Assembly (NCBI GenBank): GCA_034440615.1
Contig: JAOTOM010002338.1
Span: forward strand, 1 to 64,000
Source: Ashinkailepas kermadecensis
Taxonomy: Eukaryota; Arthropoda; Thecostraca; Neolepadidae
DNA: 64,000 nt
Direction of reading: 5' to 3'
Shown here piece after piece: positions 37,682 to 48,600 of the stretch (positions are counted from its first letter, which is position 1; each line of letters starts with the position of its first letter). Below the pieces are notes generated by a model. It made no database searches. It worked only from the letters and a program-made list of their open reading frames with translations, and was not told where the DNA came from. The position numbers and the translations under genes were made by a program.

Positions 37682-37733
37682 GGCCGGCCGCGTACGTCTG
37701 GTGCGTGGGTACCAGATGTACGTGGCCGGCCGA
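37682..37733 (+). repeat. Hairpin with GGCCGGC arms in the probable loqs 3' UTR
   Basis: CGGCCGGC, then CGTAC and TCTGGT on the left pair with ACCAGA, GTACG and GCCGGCCG on the right around a short loop (GCGTGGGT), with two or three mismatches. The stem is about 22 bp. CACGTGAC before it and ACGTGAC after it extend the symmetry as a direct, not inverted, repeat. Confidence 0.75.
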
Positions 37734-38092
37734 GACGTGACTTGACTCGATGGGCCGTGCTATGACTGAAAAGGCGGCCGCGACCTCACATCGGTCGATG
37801 CCCTTCCCCTCGCCCCTCACCCCCGCCCGGCAGCATACCTAACACCTGGCCCTCACCGACCGGAGTGCAGGCGGCCCGGACCCCTTGTGATCCAGTCGCA
37901 GTCCGTGCTGACGGCTCGACCGGCCGGTCAGACGTGCAGCCTGGGCCGCGACTGCAGCTGCCGCCGACAGCGGGCGCCCGCCGCCGGCCGCTACTTGGCT
38001 GGCGGCCGGCGGGGCCGCCAGCTGCCTGGCGCCACTTCTAGTCGTGAGACGGTTGTGTCGTGTGGCGACTGTGTGCTGCTGCCAGCGTCTTG

Positions 38093-38098
38093 AATAAA
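38093..38098 (+). terminator. AATAAA polyadenylation signal, likely loqs
   Basis: This is the first AATAAA seen after the loqs stop. A GT-rich stretch (GTGTGTGGTGGTGTCGG) follows about 25 bases later, as expected downstream of a cleavage site. Confidence 0.6.
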
Positions 38099-38110
38099 CA
38101 GGCGACTGCT

Positions 38111-38452
38111 AGTGCCGGCCGTGTGTGGTGGTGTCGGCTTCGTCTGCCGGCCGTGTGCGGTGGCTGTGGTGACGGAGGCTCCGCCGTCTCACCGCGAAAT
38201 ATCGCACTGTAAACTTCGGGTTATTCTATCACGGGCGAAGTACTGCCATGGGATGACACCCAGACACTGCTGCTACTCGAACTAGTTCCAACTCTGACAG
38301 AGCAGTCATTTCATTAGGGTATTCCACAAGGCGTATACGCCATACGAGCGAATGAATAATCTAGAGTGAGGTGCAAATTTTGCTACACGCTAGTTTCTAG
38401 TTTCTTTCCACGTAACGCCCACGATGTTGGCGTTAAGATTAATCCAAGGTTC
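38111..38452. other. Intergenic gap between loqs and the LINE
   Basis: About 340 bp of unique sequence with no recognisable feature, ending at the LINE target-site duplication. Confidence 0.5.
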
Positions 38453-39102
38453 AGGGCTGTCCATTGCACGTGCAGGCCCCCCCCCCCCGACGAGGCACCA
38501 CCTTTCCGTGGTGGGGGGGATTGCGTGCCCCAATGACCCGGCGACCATCTTACCGGCGAGGGGTCAGACTAGGAATGCCTCACTCGTCCTTCCATCCGTA
38601 CGCTCCCATTCCAATGCCCATCTCACCCCAACATCCATATCCTTCACCTGGCCCTGCAACACCAACTATCCCTACTATGAGCAGGTAGGACAACTTCCCC
38701 GGTCCGGCCCTCCAGCTCAGTTTTACCGGGGTAGCCGCGCCCCCTCGGCCCGTCCCCCGGGGTTGACGGAGTCCTGGAGGTTGAGGTCCCCCGTCGCGCG
38801 GTGCTAGTTGTGACGGGGGACCAACACACCTCAGGTCCCAATATCCCGGAGGGGCGGGCGGGCCCGTGGGGCCTCACGCGGGCCAAGTGGCCGGTCGCCT
38901 CGGGCCGGGGACCTGGGATCCTTCCCAGTGTCTGCCGGCCCGGCCGGCTGGGGTCAAGTGGTGGGCGGCGCTGGATCCCGGTCGGGGTGGTGAGTCTCTC
39001 TCTCCCGGCCGGGCGAAGGCGCCGCCTGCCCCGTATAGCTCCCCGGGCGCCTGGCGTCCTCCCGTCCGCGGGGCCCAGGCGTCCCCCCCGTAGGGCCCCT
39101 GT

Positions 39103-40951
39103 GTGGTGGGGCGCCCGAGGAGCAGAAACCAATCACACTCCATGGCATCCACAAACATAAACAATTCACCTGCCCCCTCTAGTAGGGGACAGACAAGCCG
39201 ACACCTCAGAAATCCAAGCGTGACGCGTATAGGGACCAGTCCCTTGGCTTGTGTTTCCGCCCCTCGTATCCTCGTCGTGAGGTCATTGGATGAGGAAAGG
39301 AGTCTTTCGCGGCTCACACCGTTTCAGAGAAAGGAAGCATGCGACAGGTTGGGAGCGGTACTCAGGTGCGAGAAGCTTAGGGATGGTGGAATAGAAATAG
39401 AGTTTAGAAATACTGATGATGCAAGCAGGGCGATGGGCGCAACCGAACTAAATTACAGTGTACGACATGAAACTGGCAGACGAATGGTTACTGTACCGAT
39501 CGACGTTCGACCTCACAATACCAAAAACTACTCGAAGGGGGTCATCAATTGTTATGATTTGAGAGACGTGTCCGAGGATGAGATTGTGGATGGCCTGGCA
39601 GAATGGGGAGTGGTAGGTGCGAGAAGGATCACTATTAGAAAGGGCCAAGAAACGCAACCCACGAACAACTTCATTTTAACATTTAGCTCCACTGATCTTC
39701 CCGAATTCATATTCGTTGGCTACGTTCGCGTGAAGGTGCGTGTGTATGTCCCAAATCCCATGCGGTGTTTTCGATGTTCCAGATTTGGACACACGACACA
39801 ACACTGTCGAAATCGCGAGACATGCGGTAGATGTGGGTCGATGGACCACGCGGGAGGAAAATGTGAGGCTGAATGTCCAAAACTGCGGCCCTGATCAGAA
39901 ACCCCACGCGGCCTACGATCGCTCATGTTCCATCTTCTTGAAAGAGAAAGAAATAGTTACTCTAAAATGCACAAACAAGATCACATTTCGGGAGGCCCGT
40001 GAACTCTATGAAAGAACTTACCCAAAAATATCTTACGCAGCAGCGGCAAAATTGAACCACGCAATGGCAAAACACACTCAAAGGGAACCTCTGATAGGCT
40101 CCCAACACACACAGCCCAACATCTCCGAACTAATTTCCCAACTCATAACACTGCTCCGATCTTTTGGTGTGCCCCTTGCGTCGCCCAAGGGACAAGGACA
40201 GCCTGTACAAGACGTCGCCGAAGCGGCGGAAGCACCACCTGCCACTAGTGGATGCGGTGTTTTCTCACCAGATGCATCACCCCGACCAACGTCGAATGGG
40301 GGAGAGTGGACCCAAGTTCATCGCTCTAAGAGGCCTGCTCGGCCCTCTCCACCCAACCCTAGCCCCTCTCCGTCTACAACAATCCCCACCTTGAAATCCC
40401 CGTCTCCCACTTCCCGTCTTTCTTCCAACCTCCCTTCACCTACACGCACCGCAACCACCTCCAAATCCCTCCTCTCCACACCCTCCCTGCCTGACCCCTC
40501 TCCCCTTCCCGTGAGCCACCCCTCACGTTCAACCACTACTTCCGCACCTCCCCCACCCCCCTCACCCTCAGCTTCCACGTCCGTTCCTGCATCGCCGTCC
40601 GGTAACCCCCGACGAATTCCAATCTCCGACATCAGCTTGCAATATCAGGAAGCTGAAAGGCGCGCCCGCGAGACGAAGAGGGCCCGACTGGCTCAAGTCG
40701 AAAAGACACGGGCGAAGGACAAAGGTGTGGAAGGTGCCCCTCCCGCAAAGTCGGGCACGCCAACGCCTCGAAGGCGAGTGGAGGGACCGCTGGGAGAACC
40801 AGTTGTGCCGCACGGTATGGGTCCTCCCCCGCCCCCGCCGCAGCTGAGCGCCCCTCAAAAGCGAGGGCTACCGTGGTCAGGAACCCCTCCTGGGGGACGG
40901 CTCGCCGCGGTCGCGACCGAGAACGACCTCACTGGGCAACTCTATGAGTAA
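39103..40951 (+). pseudogene. LINE ORF1 (nucleic-acid-binding protein), frameshifted
   Basis: The first part (39,103 or ATG at 39,142 to about 39,890) has an RRM-like region and zinc knuckles beginning CFRCSRFGHTTQHC and CGRCGSMDHAGGKC. It meets TGA at 39,892-39,894. The second part continues in the +1-shifted frame to 40,951, starting with the third knuckle and the KEKEI block, then a long Pro/Ser-rich tail with an Arg/Lys-rich end. The shift lies at a run of four A near 39,880, consistent with one extra base. An assembly error in the homopolymer is possible. The protein would package the element RNA. Confidence 0.9.
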
Positions 40952-41036
40952 CCTGGAACCCTCCGGGGAGCACTTTTAGACACTTCCAGTTTTAACTTGA
41001 CTCACCATCATATCGCCTTTAGTTTTACAGTGGAAC

Positions 41037-44000
41037 ATGCGTGGTTTTAGAGCGAATTTTACTGACCTGCAGAGGGTTTTATCTCATAAACGACCTATTG
41101 CTGTAGGGCTTCAGGAAGCAAAGCTGCCAACTGGTATCCAGTGTTCCATTAAAGGATATTCTGTATTCCGGAAAGATAATACAAATATTGATACCATTGC
41201 ACACGGTGGGGTAATGTTGGCTGTCCACCATGGAACGCCTTGTCGAGAAATCGCATTGCAGTCAACACTACAGGCTGTAGCCGTACGTATTAATATTCAC
41301 CATCTTGTTATATCATTATGTTCAATCTATCTTCCCCCAGGAGTAGCATTCCCCTCTGCTGAGCTCAGGAGTCTTATGCTGGAACTTCCTCCTCCCGTTT
41401 TACTCTTGGGCGATTTTAACTCTCATCATACTCTGTGGGGTTCTGTCACCTCAAACACACGTGGTAGACATATGGAAGCCTTTTTAATCGACGAATCGCT
41501 GTGTTTACTAAACACAGGTTCTCCGACACATGTAACGCTACCCTCCGGAAACAAATCAGTGTTAGATCTTACCTTGTGCAGTCCCCAGATCAGTCATCGC
41601 TGTGTTTGGTCAGTAGACGATGACCCGCTCGGAAGCGACCATTTTCCAATCTGGTTGGAATTTCGCTGCGATGTTATTTTGGGAACAAGGCCACCGCGAT
41701 GGAATATCCGCAAGGCCAACTGGCATCAGTTTAATGAAATGTTGCAGGAAAAATGTTATAACGATGACTCTAGTCCATTTAATTCAACACTAACCGTGGA
41801 AAATTTTACGTCACTAATAATCGACTCAGCCTCTAAAAGCATACCCAGAACGTCCAGAACTCCCCGCCGTGCTCCCGTGCCGTGGTGGACTGAGGAGTGC
41901 CGGAATGTTATCCGTGCTCGTAGACGAGCTTACAAGGCTTTTGACCGTCACAGTACGACAGCGAATCTAATTGTATTTCGGAAAGCCAGAGCACATGCTC
42001 GGCGCACAATTCTTGAGGCCAAAAGAATGTCCTGGAGAGCATATATTGGCAGTCTTAATCGATTTACACCAACAGGACAGATCTGGTCCCAGATTAAACG
42101 TATTTCCGGACAGTTTTCGTCAGTCCCTCTCCCCGTATTGAGTGTAGGGGACGCTGATATTAGCCACCCGTCAGATGTAGCGAATGAGATAGGCCGTTTT
42201 ATCTCCGAACGCAGTCGTGGCGGAAGCACTGACCCAGAGTTTTTGCGTTTTAAGTCGCACTGCGAGGGGAACCCCATTGATTTCATCACTTCACAATCAC
42301 TTGACTACAATGACCCATTTACACTGACTGAATTAACATCAGCCATTAGCGCCTTGAGAATTGTTGCCGAGGGACCGGACCAGATCAACAATGCCATGCT
42401 GAAGCGGCTTTGTCTCCAGGCGCTGAAAGCTTTGTTGGCCACCTTCAACCGGGTATGGGAAGCTGGTGCTTTCCCGGAAGGTTGGCGCGAGGCGATTATT
42501 ATCCCAATCAGGAAACCTACAAAAAACGGATTACATCCATCGCACTATCGCCCCATATCGCTTACCTCTTCACTTGGCAAACTAATGGAAAAAATGGTAA
42601 ACGTTAGACTGACGTGGTACTTAGAAAGCCAACATTTTTTCACAAACGAACAATGTGGTTTTAGAAGAAACAGAAGCACCGTTGACCATATTTTACTTTT
42701 GGATACCTCGATTCGTGCAGCTTTTAAACAGAAACAACATCTTAACGCTGTGTTTTTTTACATTGAAGCGGCATATGACACGACCTGGCGTTATGGCATT
42801 CTTTTAAAGCTTCAAAGAAGTGGTATCCGCGGCCGTATGGGCACGTTCTTACAAAACTTTTTAGCAGACCGTTTTTTTCGTGTCCGTATTGGTGACCATC
42901 TATCCGCACGCTTTCAACTCTCAAATGGAATCCCACAAGGCAGTGTGCTAAGTGTTGCTCTCTTCGCCATTATGATTAATGACGTTTTTGTTGGGCTTCC
43001 TTCAAGTATTTGCCGATCTCTATTCGTTGACGATATAGCTATTTGGTCCTCTTCTTCAAGAGCCTCTACATCGTCGCGGCAGCTCCAGCTGGCGACAAAC
43101 CATCTCCAGAGGTGGAGCACCATGAATGGTTTTACGTTATCCACCACAAAAACAGCAGCAATGCATTTCTGTCGCCGTCGTTGCTGCCGTGATCTTGCAC
43201 TTACGCTATATGGTGAACCCATTCAACTATACCCTGTATTCAAGTTTTTAGGTATGTATTTTGACAGCCGCTTGCTTTACCGGGAACATCTAAGAATTCT
43301 TCGTGACAAATGCATTACATCTATGAATATTCTAAAATGTGTGGCACGTACATCGTACGGAGGGGACCGACAAACACTGCTACTCCTCTACCGATCACTC
43401 ATCCGCTCAAGGCTAGACTATGCTTGCTTTGTTTATGACGGCGCCTGTACATCCGGAAAGCGTGTTCTGGATGTTGTTCAAAATGCCGCTATGAGGATTG
43501 TGACTGGTGCATTCCGGACTTCGCCAACCGCGAGCCTTCTGGCCGAAGCCAACGAGCCGCCACTTTCCCTGGGGAGACAGATGCTTGGGATGCGCTACGC
43601 ATGCAAGTTACGTCGTTTCCCACAGCACCCAGCATACCAAGCAGTGTTCTCGCGTCACACTGTATCAATTTTTTTTCAGACAACGGTGCCCGTTTGTACC
43701 GACCTCTGTGCACAAGGATCAGTGATCTTTTCAACGAAAGCCAATTGGAAATTCGTAACGTGAAACGCGCCCCGCTGGTCTTAACATCCCCGTAGAGACT
43801 TATCTCACTGGAACCGAGAATAGATCTAGTATTGGCTGGCATCCGTAAGGAGGACACTCTCCCGAATGAGTTTCGGGCGCGGGCTTTGGAACACATACAC
43901 ATTTTATAACACCTACGCAAAAACTTTTACCGATGGATCGAAAACCGACGCTGGGGTTGGGAGTGCCTTTGTAAGCGACACAGCCACCAGATCGTTTACA

Positions 44001-44747
44001 TTACCGAGACACGCATCTGTGTACACGTCTGAGCTCGTGGCAATCCATAAAGCGTTGGCTTACATAGAAGTCGGGAATGAGGAAGATCATGTGATTTTAT
44101 CAGACTCCTTGAGCAGCCTTTTGGCACTCAAGAGTTTTAATCCCACAGACGCTCTGATAACTGACATCTTACGTCGCTTGACTGAATTAGATGAAGCAGG
44201 AAAAGTCCATTTCTGCTGGATTCCCAGCCACGTGGGTATCGCAGGAAATGAAAAAGCTGATAGCGCTGCTAGACGCGCAGCACATGCTCCCTTGCGCAGA
44301 GCATTCCCAATTCCGGCCAGGGACTACTACTCAGGGATCCCTTCCTTCCTGGCAAGGAAGTGGCAAGCTAGCTGGGACGAACTAGTGTTGAACAAATTGC
44401 GGACAATAAAGCCATCTCTCGGCCAGTGGATCTCGTGTTCTCGTAGGACAAGGATAGAAGAGGTGACGCTATGCCGGCTGCGTATAGGCCATACTTATGC
44501 CACCCATGCTTATTTACTCAAAGGTGAGAATATGCCACAATGTTCTAGATGCGGTGCAGTATTGACAGTTCGTCACGTTCTAATTTCGTGCCCGAGGCTT
44601 TCCTTGGAGCGTCGACATCATTTCGGGAGTAACCAGGCTCACTCCCTCTTAGCAGTTTTGGATGACCAATCACAGATCGTTAAATCCGGAAACATCCTCA
44701 CCTTCCTATTTACTGTGAAATTTTGTGCTATCTACCCAGGGCGCTAA
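41037..44747 (+). pseudogene. LINE ORF2 (endonuclease, reverse transcriptase, RNase H), broken
   Basis: The endonuclease shows QWN just before the first ATG, LQEAK, LLGDFNSHH and GSDHFP. The RT shows HYRPISLTSSLGK, GFRRNRST, GIPQGSVLS and FVDDIAIW. In RT motif A the sequence is FFYIEAAYD (about 42,760), with Tyr where the first catalytic Asp belongs. The frame is lost at a run of eight T near 43,672, stops at 43,763, carries a TAG near 43,795 in the continuing frame, and returns to the original frame by 43,866. RNase H follows with FTDGSKTDAG, SDSLSS and WIPSHVGIAGNEKAD, then a Cys/His motif CSRCGAVLTVRH. Stop at 44,747. Confidence 0.94.
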
Positions 44748-44819
44748 CATCAGAATTGTACCAGGAATTATACCTGTAGCACAGGAAGCGCCGTACAGCA
44801 ACGGTTTAAACAATTAACT

Positions 44820-44881
44820 GTTATGGGCGCCAAATGACCGAGTAGTCGGCGCGCCCTTAAGCCCAAATAATCAATCAATCA
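44820..44881 (+). repeat. LINE 3' hairpin and TCAA tail
   Basis: GGGCGC at 44,825 pairs with GCGCCC after a 20-nt loop containing CAAATGACC. CTTAAGCCCAAATAATCAAT and repeated TCAA follow. The same module is found alone at 20,652, 21,252 and 46,116, so it is the likely recognition site for the element's reverse transcriptase. Confidence 0.85.
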
Positions 44882-44894
44882 AGGGCTGTCCATT

Positions 44895-45312
44895 CATCCG
44901 TTTCTATGCCACTTATTTTGAATTGAGATAAGATAATGCGAGCGAGAAAGAAAGTCAGAGCGTAGACGAAAACCAGATATTGATTAGCTCTGCCACAAAC
45001 AAAGTTCTAGGTACAATGACCATCAACAATAATAAAATACCAAAAATGTATATTCCCCGTACGTCACCAATTGCGCTTACCGCCACAAGGCGGCACCATC
45101 ATGGGCTTGGCGAATCGCGAGTCGCACGCGTTTCCTCCAGCTCAGTCTCTGAATATCACTCGGACCTCACAGGAGCCATTCGACTGGCAAAACTGAACCT
45201 GAGATCGACACCACCTGCAACGGGCAGCGCTCAGCACCTTGTCAGGCAGTGCGCGTACATCGCGGCACAAGCTCAGAAATACGCTCGTGCGGCGCTGCGG
45301 ACCGAGGAGCTC
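44895..45312. other. Intergenic gap downstream of MLH1
   Basis: About 420 bp between the LINE duplication and the MLH1 polyadenylation signal. No recognisable feature beyond short unsupported frames. Confidence 0.5.
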
Positions 45313-45318
45313 TTTATT
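45313..45318 (-). terminator. AATAAA polyadenylation signal of MLH1
   Basis: On the minus strand AATAAA starts five bases after the MLH1 stop codon (TAG at 45,326-45,324). If used, the 3' UTR is only about 25-35 nt. Confidence 0.65.
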
Positions 45319-45323
45319 CATCG

Positions 45324-45619
45324 CTAGCAGCGTTCGAACACCTTGTACAGCTCGGGCAAGTCGGCCACCTGCAGGAACGTTCCGTCTTCGGAGGCGAACT
45401 TCGGCGGCAACAGCTGCTCTTTGATAGCCGGGAACAGTGCGTGTTCCAGCTGCCACCGGTCGGCCTCACTAGTGCCACCTGTCGGCGGCATCCAGCTATA
45501 GAACTTAGCGATCTCCCGTGAGATGTCGTGCAGGCAGTCTCGCTCCGCGTCCCAATTGACTTCGGTGGCGAGTCGGATCAGAAACAGAGGCAGGGCCACG
45601 ACTGGCGGTTTGAAATCGT
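45324..45619 (-). CDS. MLH1 exon 12 (last)
   Basis: Acceptor ATTTGCAG, two bases plus 97 codons and TAG. It encodes [16 protein letters not shown], then [20 protein letters not shown] and ends YKVFERC. Its first codon completes Asp with the G left by exon 11, restoring the family's LLxD block. Confidence 0.97.
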
Positions 45620-48600
45620 CTGCAAATGAGCATGTGTCGTGACGGAGTTCACCACAGGTGTGAAAAAGCTAGTTTATGCAGAGCGGTACAGGGGACCGCG
45701 TAGCTCAGTCGGTAGAGAGTTGGACTCTTGATCGTAAGTTCGAATCCCGCAACCAGCGGGGTTACCGGGTCCACCCATGACTAACCGGCGCGAGAGGTTG
45801 GCGATGCTATATGACCCAGCGCTGCAGTTCGTCGCAAAAGAACCCGACTATCACTACCGGAGAGCAGTACAGCACATATTCCACAAAAGTCACACTGCGC
45901 CACCATCTGCGACGCAAAGTAGGTAATTGGTTGGTTATTGGTTTTACGACACGTCGACCGTTGAGTCATGTAGCGTCGCCAATCTCTCACGCCGATTGGT
46001 CGCGGGCGAAGGGTAGCGACAGGTGAGACTCGACCCAACAACCTTTCGATTGTGAGACGAGCATCTTACCCCTAGATCACTCGTCCCCACAAAGTAGGTA
46101 ATTCAAAGACTGCTTGTTAGTTAGTTACTTGGGTTTAAAGGGCGCATTGACTGCAATGGTCATATAGCGCCCAAAAGACTGCTTGCAAATACAGGCATGG
46201 GCAACCAGAATTAAGTTTAAAAGATTGAATTTGGAATCCTCTGTATTAAAAGGATTATGATCGAATCCCCTGACCCTCCAAATAAAAAAGGCGTATTTAA
46301 ATCCATAACTTTGTGTCGTCATCTTCAGATATCTTCCACCTGAGCTTCAACACAAGTACCTTAGTCTTCTGATACCCCACCCACATACCAGAGGATGCAT
46401 CGACGCTTGTCTTAGCTTTCGGTGCTTAAAAGGACTGCTACCTGAAATATGTCTGCGCCTGTAGAAGAAATAGAAAGAAGACAATGGACAATGCAAATAA
46501 TGTAACATCGCGAACTACTGTCACGCTGCATGCTATTTTGCACAACGTGAAAGTTGTAACAGGAAAAAGTACCAATGCTTGTTGTTTGTTTGTTTATTGG
46601 GTGGTCCACGACGCGCTTTTTGCACATTCACGGCTAATGGCGCCGCCCACTGTTTCGTCGATGGGCCGCGGGATTGGGAAATGTCCCGAGCGGTGCGAGT
46701 GTCGAACCCGGGACCTTTGAAAAAGTACCAATGCCACCTTCCGTGTGGTAATGAGTTCGGTCGCCCTTCGTCCTCACCGGGTCTATTGTTTCTTAACCTA
46801 ATTCAAATGAGCTGCGCGTGACTGCGACTTCGTGAGCTCCGAGAGAACATATTGCGGCTCTGAAAGGACTCTTGAGGTCTCTTAAAGCCGCTTAGGATCC
46901 TTTAAGGGTTTCTGACTTCTGAAATGTTTATATAAAGCCTTTGAAGATCCCTTCGGATTCAAGAGCCTCGTTCAGGCCAGTGAGGATCTCTTTGAGGCAC
47001 GCCAGGTTGTTGGCATTGGATAGGGCCATTTTTAGATCCAGGGGCGCTTCTTTGAAGCCTCCAGGGGTCACTTTCAGTTTAAAATATGTTGCGGCCTGTG
47101 ATGGCGCCTTATAATTAAAAATAGTCCGCTTGGGGAGCGTGTGGACACTAAGTATTAAGACGGCACACTGAGTTCAAGAAAGGCCGATTGAAGACCTGTA
47201 GTCTTTCATACACACTTCACTTTTATTTTCATGAAGTAATTCGAAGCTTAGGCATAATGCAGCTTCATTAGCCCACACATGTTTCACATACTCATTGCAT
47301 TTTTTCCTTACCAAGAGCAAACTTTGAATACACCCGGCGGCAGTTGCAAAACGTTGCTCTGCTGCCGCCAGCTGATTCTAGCGCTGGCAGGCGAGTTGTG
47401 TTTGCTGGAGCCGTGCATCTATCCAGCTAAGTCAGCAGTCGTGTCGGTATGCCGTCGTATGCCCACCCAACTAGGTGAACGGTCGTGTCGGTATGCTGTC
47501 GTGTACTCACCCAGCTGGGTGGGCAGTCGCGTCTGCATGCCGTGTGTACCCACCCAGCTGGGTGGGCTGTCGCGTCTGTGTGCGGTCGTGTACCCACCCA
47601 GCTAGGTGGGCAGTCGTGTCGGTATGCCGTCGTGTACCCACCCAGCTGGGTGGGCTGTCGCGTCTGTGTGCCGTCGTGTACCCACCCAGCAGGATCGGAA
47701 GACTCAGCAGTCGGCCGTCCGGGTCCACTTGCAGCGAGAAGTAGTCGTCCAACATGGCGGCGCGCTGCACCAGCAGGTCGGAGATGTACCGTGCCAGCTC
47801 CGGCCGCGGCCCGTCCGCCTCCGTCCAGCCGGCCTCCGGCTGCTCCAGGCCCAGCAGCGCCAGCTCAGTCACAGTCGGTTTCTCCTGGGGACAGCGGCGC
47901 CAGCTGACACACAGCTGATCTCTCCAGGGGACAGTGGCGCCGGCTGACACACAGCTGATCTCTCCAGTGGATAGCGGCGCCAGCTGACACACAGCTGATC
48001 TCTCCAGGGGACAGTGGCGCCAGCTGACATACAGTCGATCTCTCCAGGGGACAGCGGATCCAGCTGACACAGTCGGCCTCTCCAGGCGATGGCAGGGCAA
48101 GCTGAAACACAACCAGCTGCATCTGGGGACATCGGATCCAGCTGAAACACAACCGACCACTCCTGGGGACAGCGGAACCAGCGGACATACTGCCGACCTT
48201 TTCAGGGTAACGCGGCACCAGCTGCCATACCGCCAACCTCTCCTGGGGACAGCAGGGACAGCCGACATACTGCCAACCTCTCCTGGGGACAGCAGGGCCA
48301 GCCGACATACTGCCGACCTCTCCCGGGGACAGCGGCACTAGCTGAAACACAACCGACCACTCCTGGGGACAGCAGGGCCAGCCGACATACTGCCGACCTC
48401 TCCTGGGGCCAGCAGGGCCAGCCGAGATGGAGGTGCTACTCCAGGGCTCGTGATTTTGGAGATCCAACCTAGCACATTTGCCACCCCTGGAGGCCGGATG
48501 CCATACATATGCAGCCCTATACCATAAACTAAGACTTTCTGAAGGTCGGCAAGGTCAGCGACAGACAGGCTTGGATGTATCCTTGGAAATGTAAGATTGT

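Larger units (their letters stand above)
36364..38110 (+). other. Probable loqs 3' UTR, GC- and CpG-rich
   Basis: No other gene signal is seen between the loqs stop codon and the AATAAA at 38,093. The stretch is unusually GC-rich, especially 37,090-38,080, with many CG dinucleotides and a strong hairpin at 37,682-37,733. Many overlapping frames stay open because of composition. A CpG-island promoter of an unseen gene is the alternative reading. Confidence 0.5.
38466..44881 (+). mobile_element. Near full-length non-LTR retrotransposon (I/jockey-like), inactive
   Basis: The element is bracketed by the 13-bp duplication AGGGCTGTCCATT (38,453-38,465 and 44,882-44,894), which fixes both ends. Order: GC-rich 5' leader, ORF1 with zinc knuckles, ORF2 with AP-type endonuclease, reverse transcriptase and RNase H, then a 3' hairpin and (TCAA)n tail. 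The RNase H domain and the simple-repeat tail fit the I or jockey groups. Several frame breaks and a substituted catalytic residue mean this copy cannot move by itself. It lies between the convergent 3' ends of loqs and MLH1. Confidence 0.95.

Noticed and set aside
36848..37820. Many overlapping frames of 70-120 codons in the GC-rich stretch
   Set aside because: High GC content removes stop codons in all frames. No frame has domain, codon or splice support, and the region fits a loqs 3' UTR better.
38424..39160. Frames of about 120 codons upstream of LINE ORF1
   Set aside because: They lie in the GC-rich LINE 5' leader, are not in the ORF1 frame and show no zinc-knuckle or RRM features.
45692..45770. 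Possible lysine tRNA gene
   Set aside because: The stems are mismatched and the sequence continues into a SINE body with near-perfect flanking duplication.
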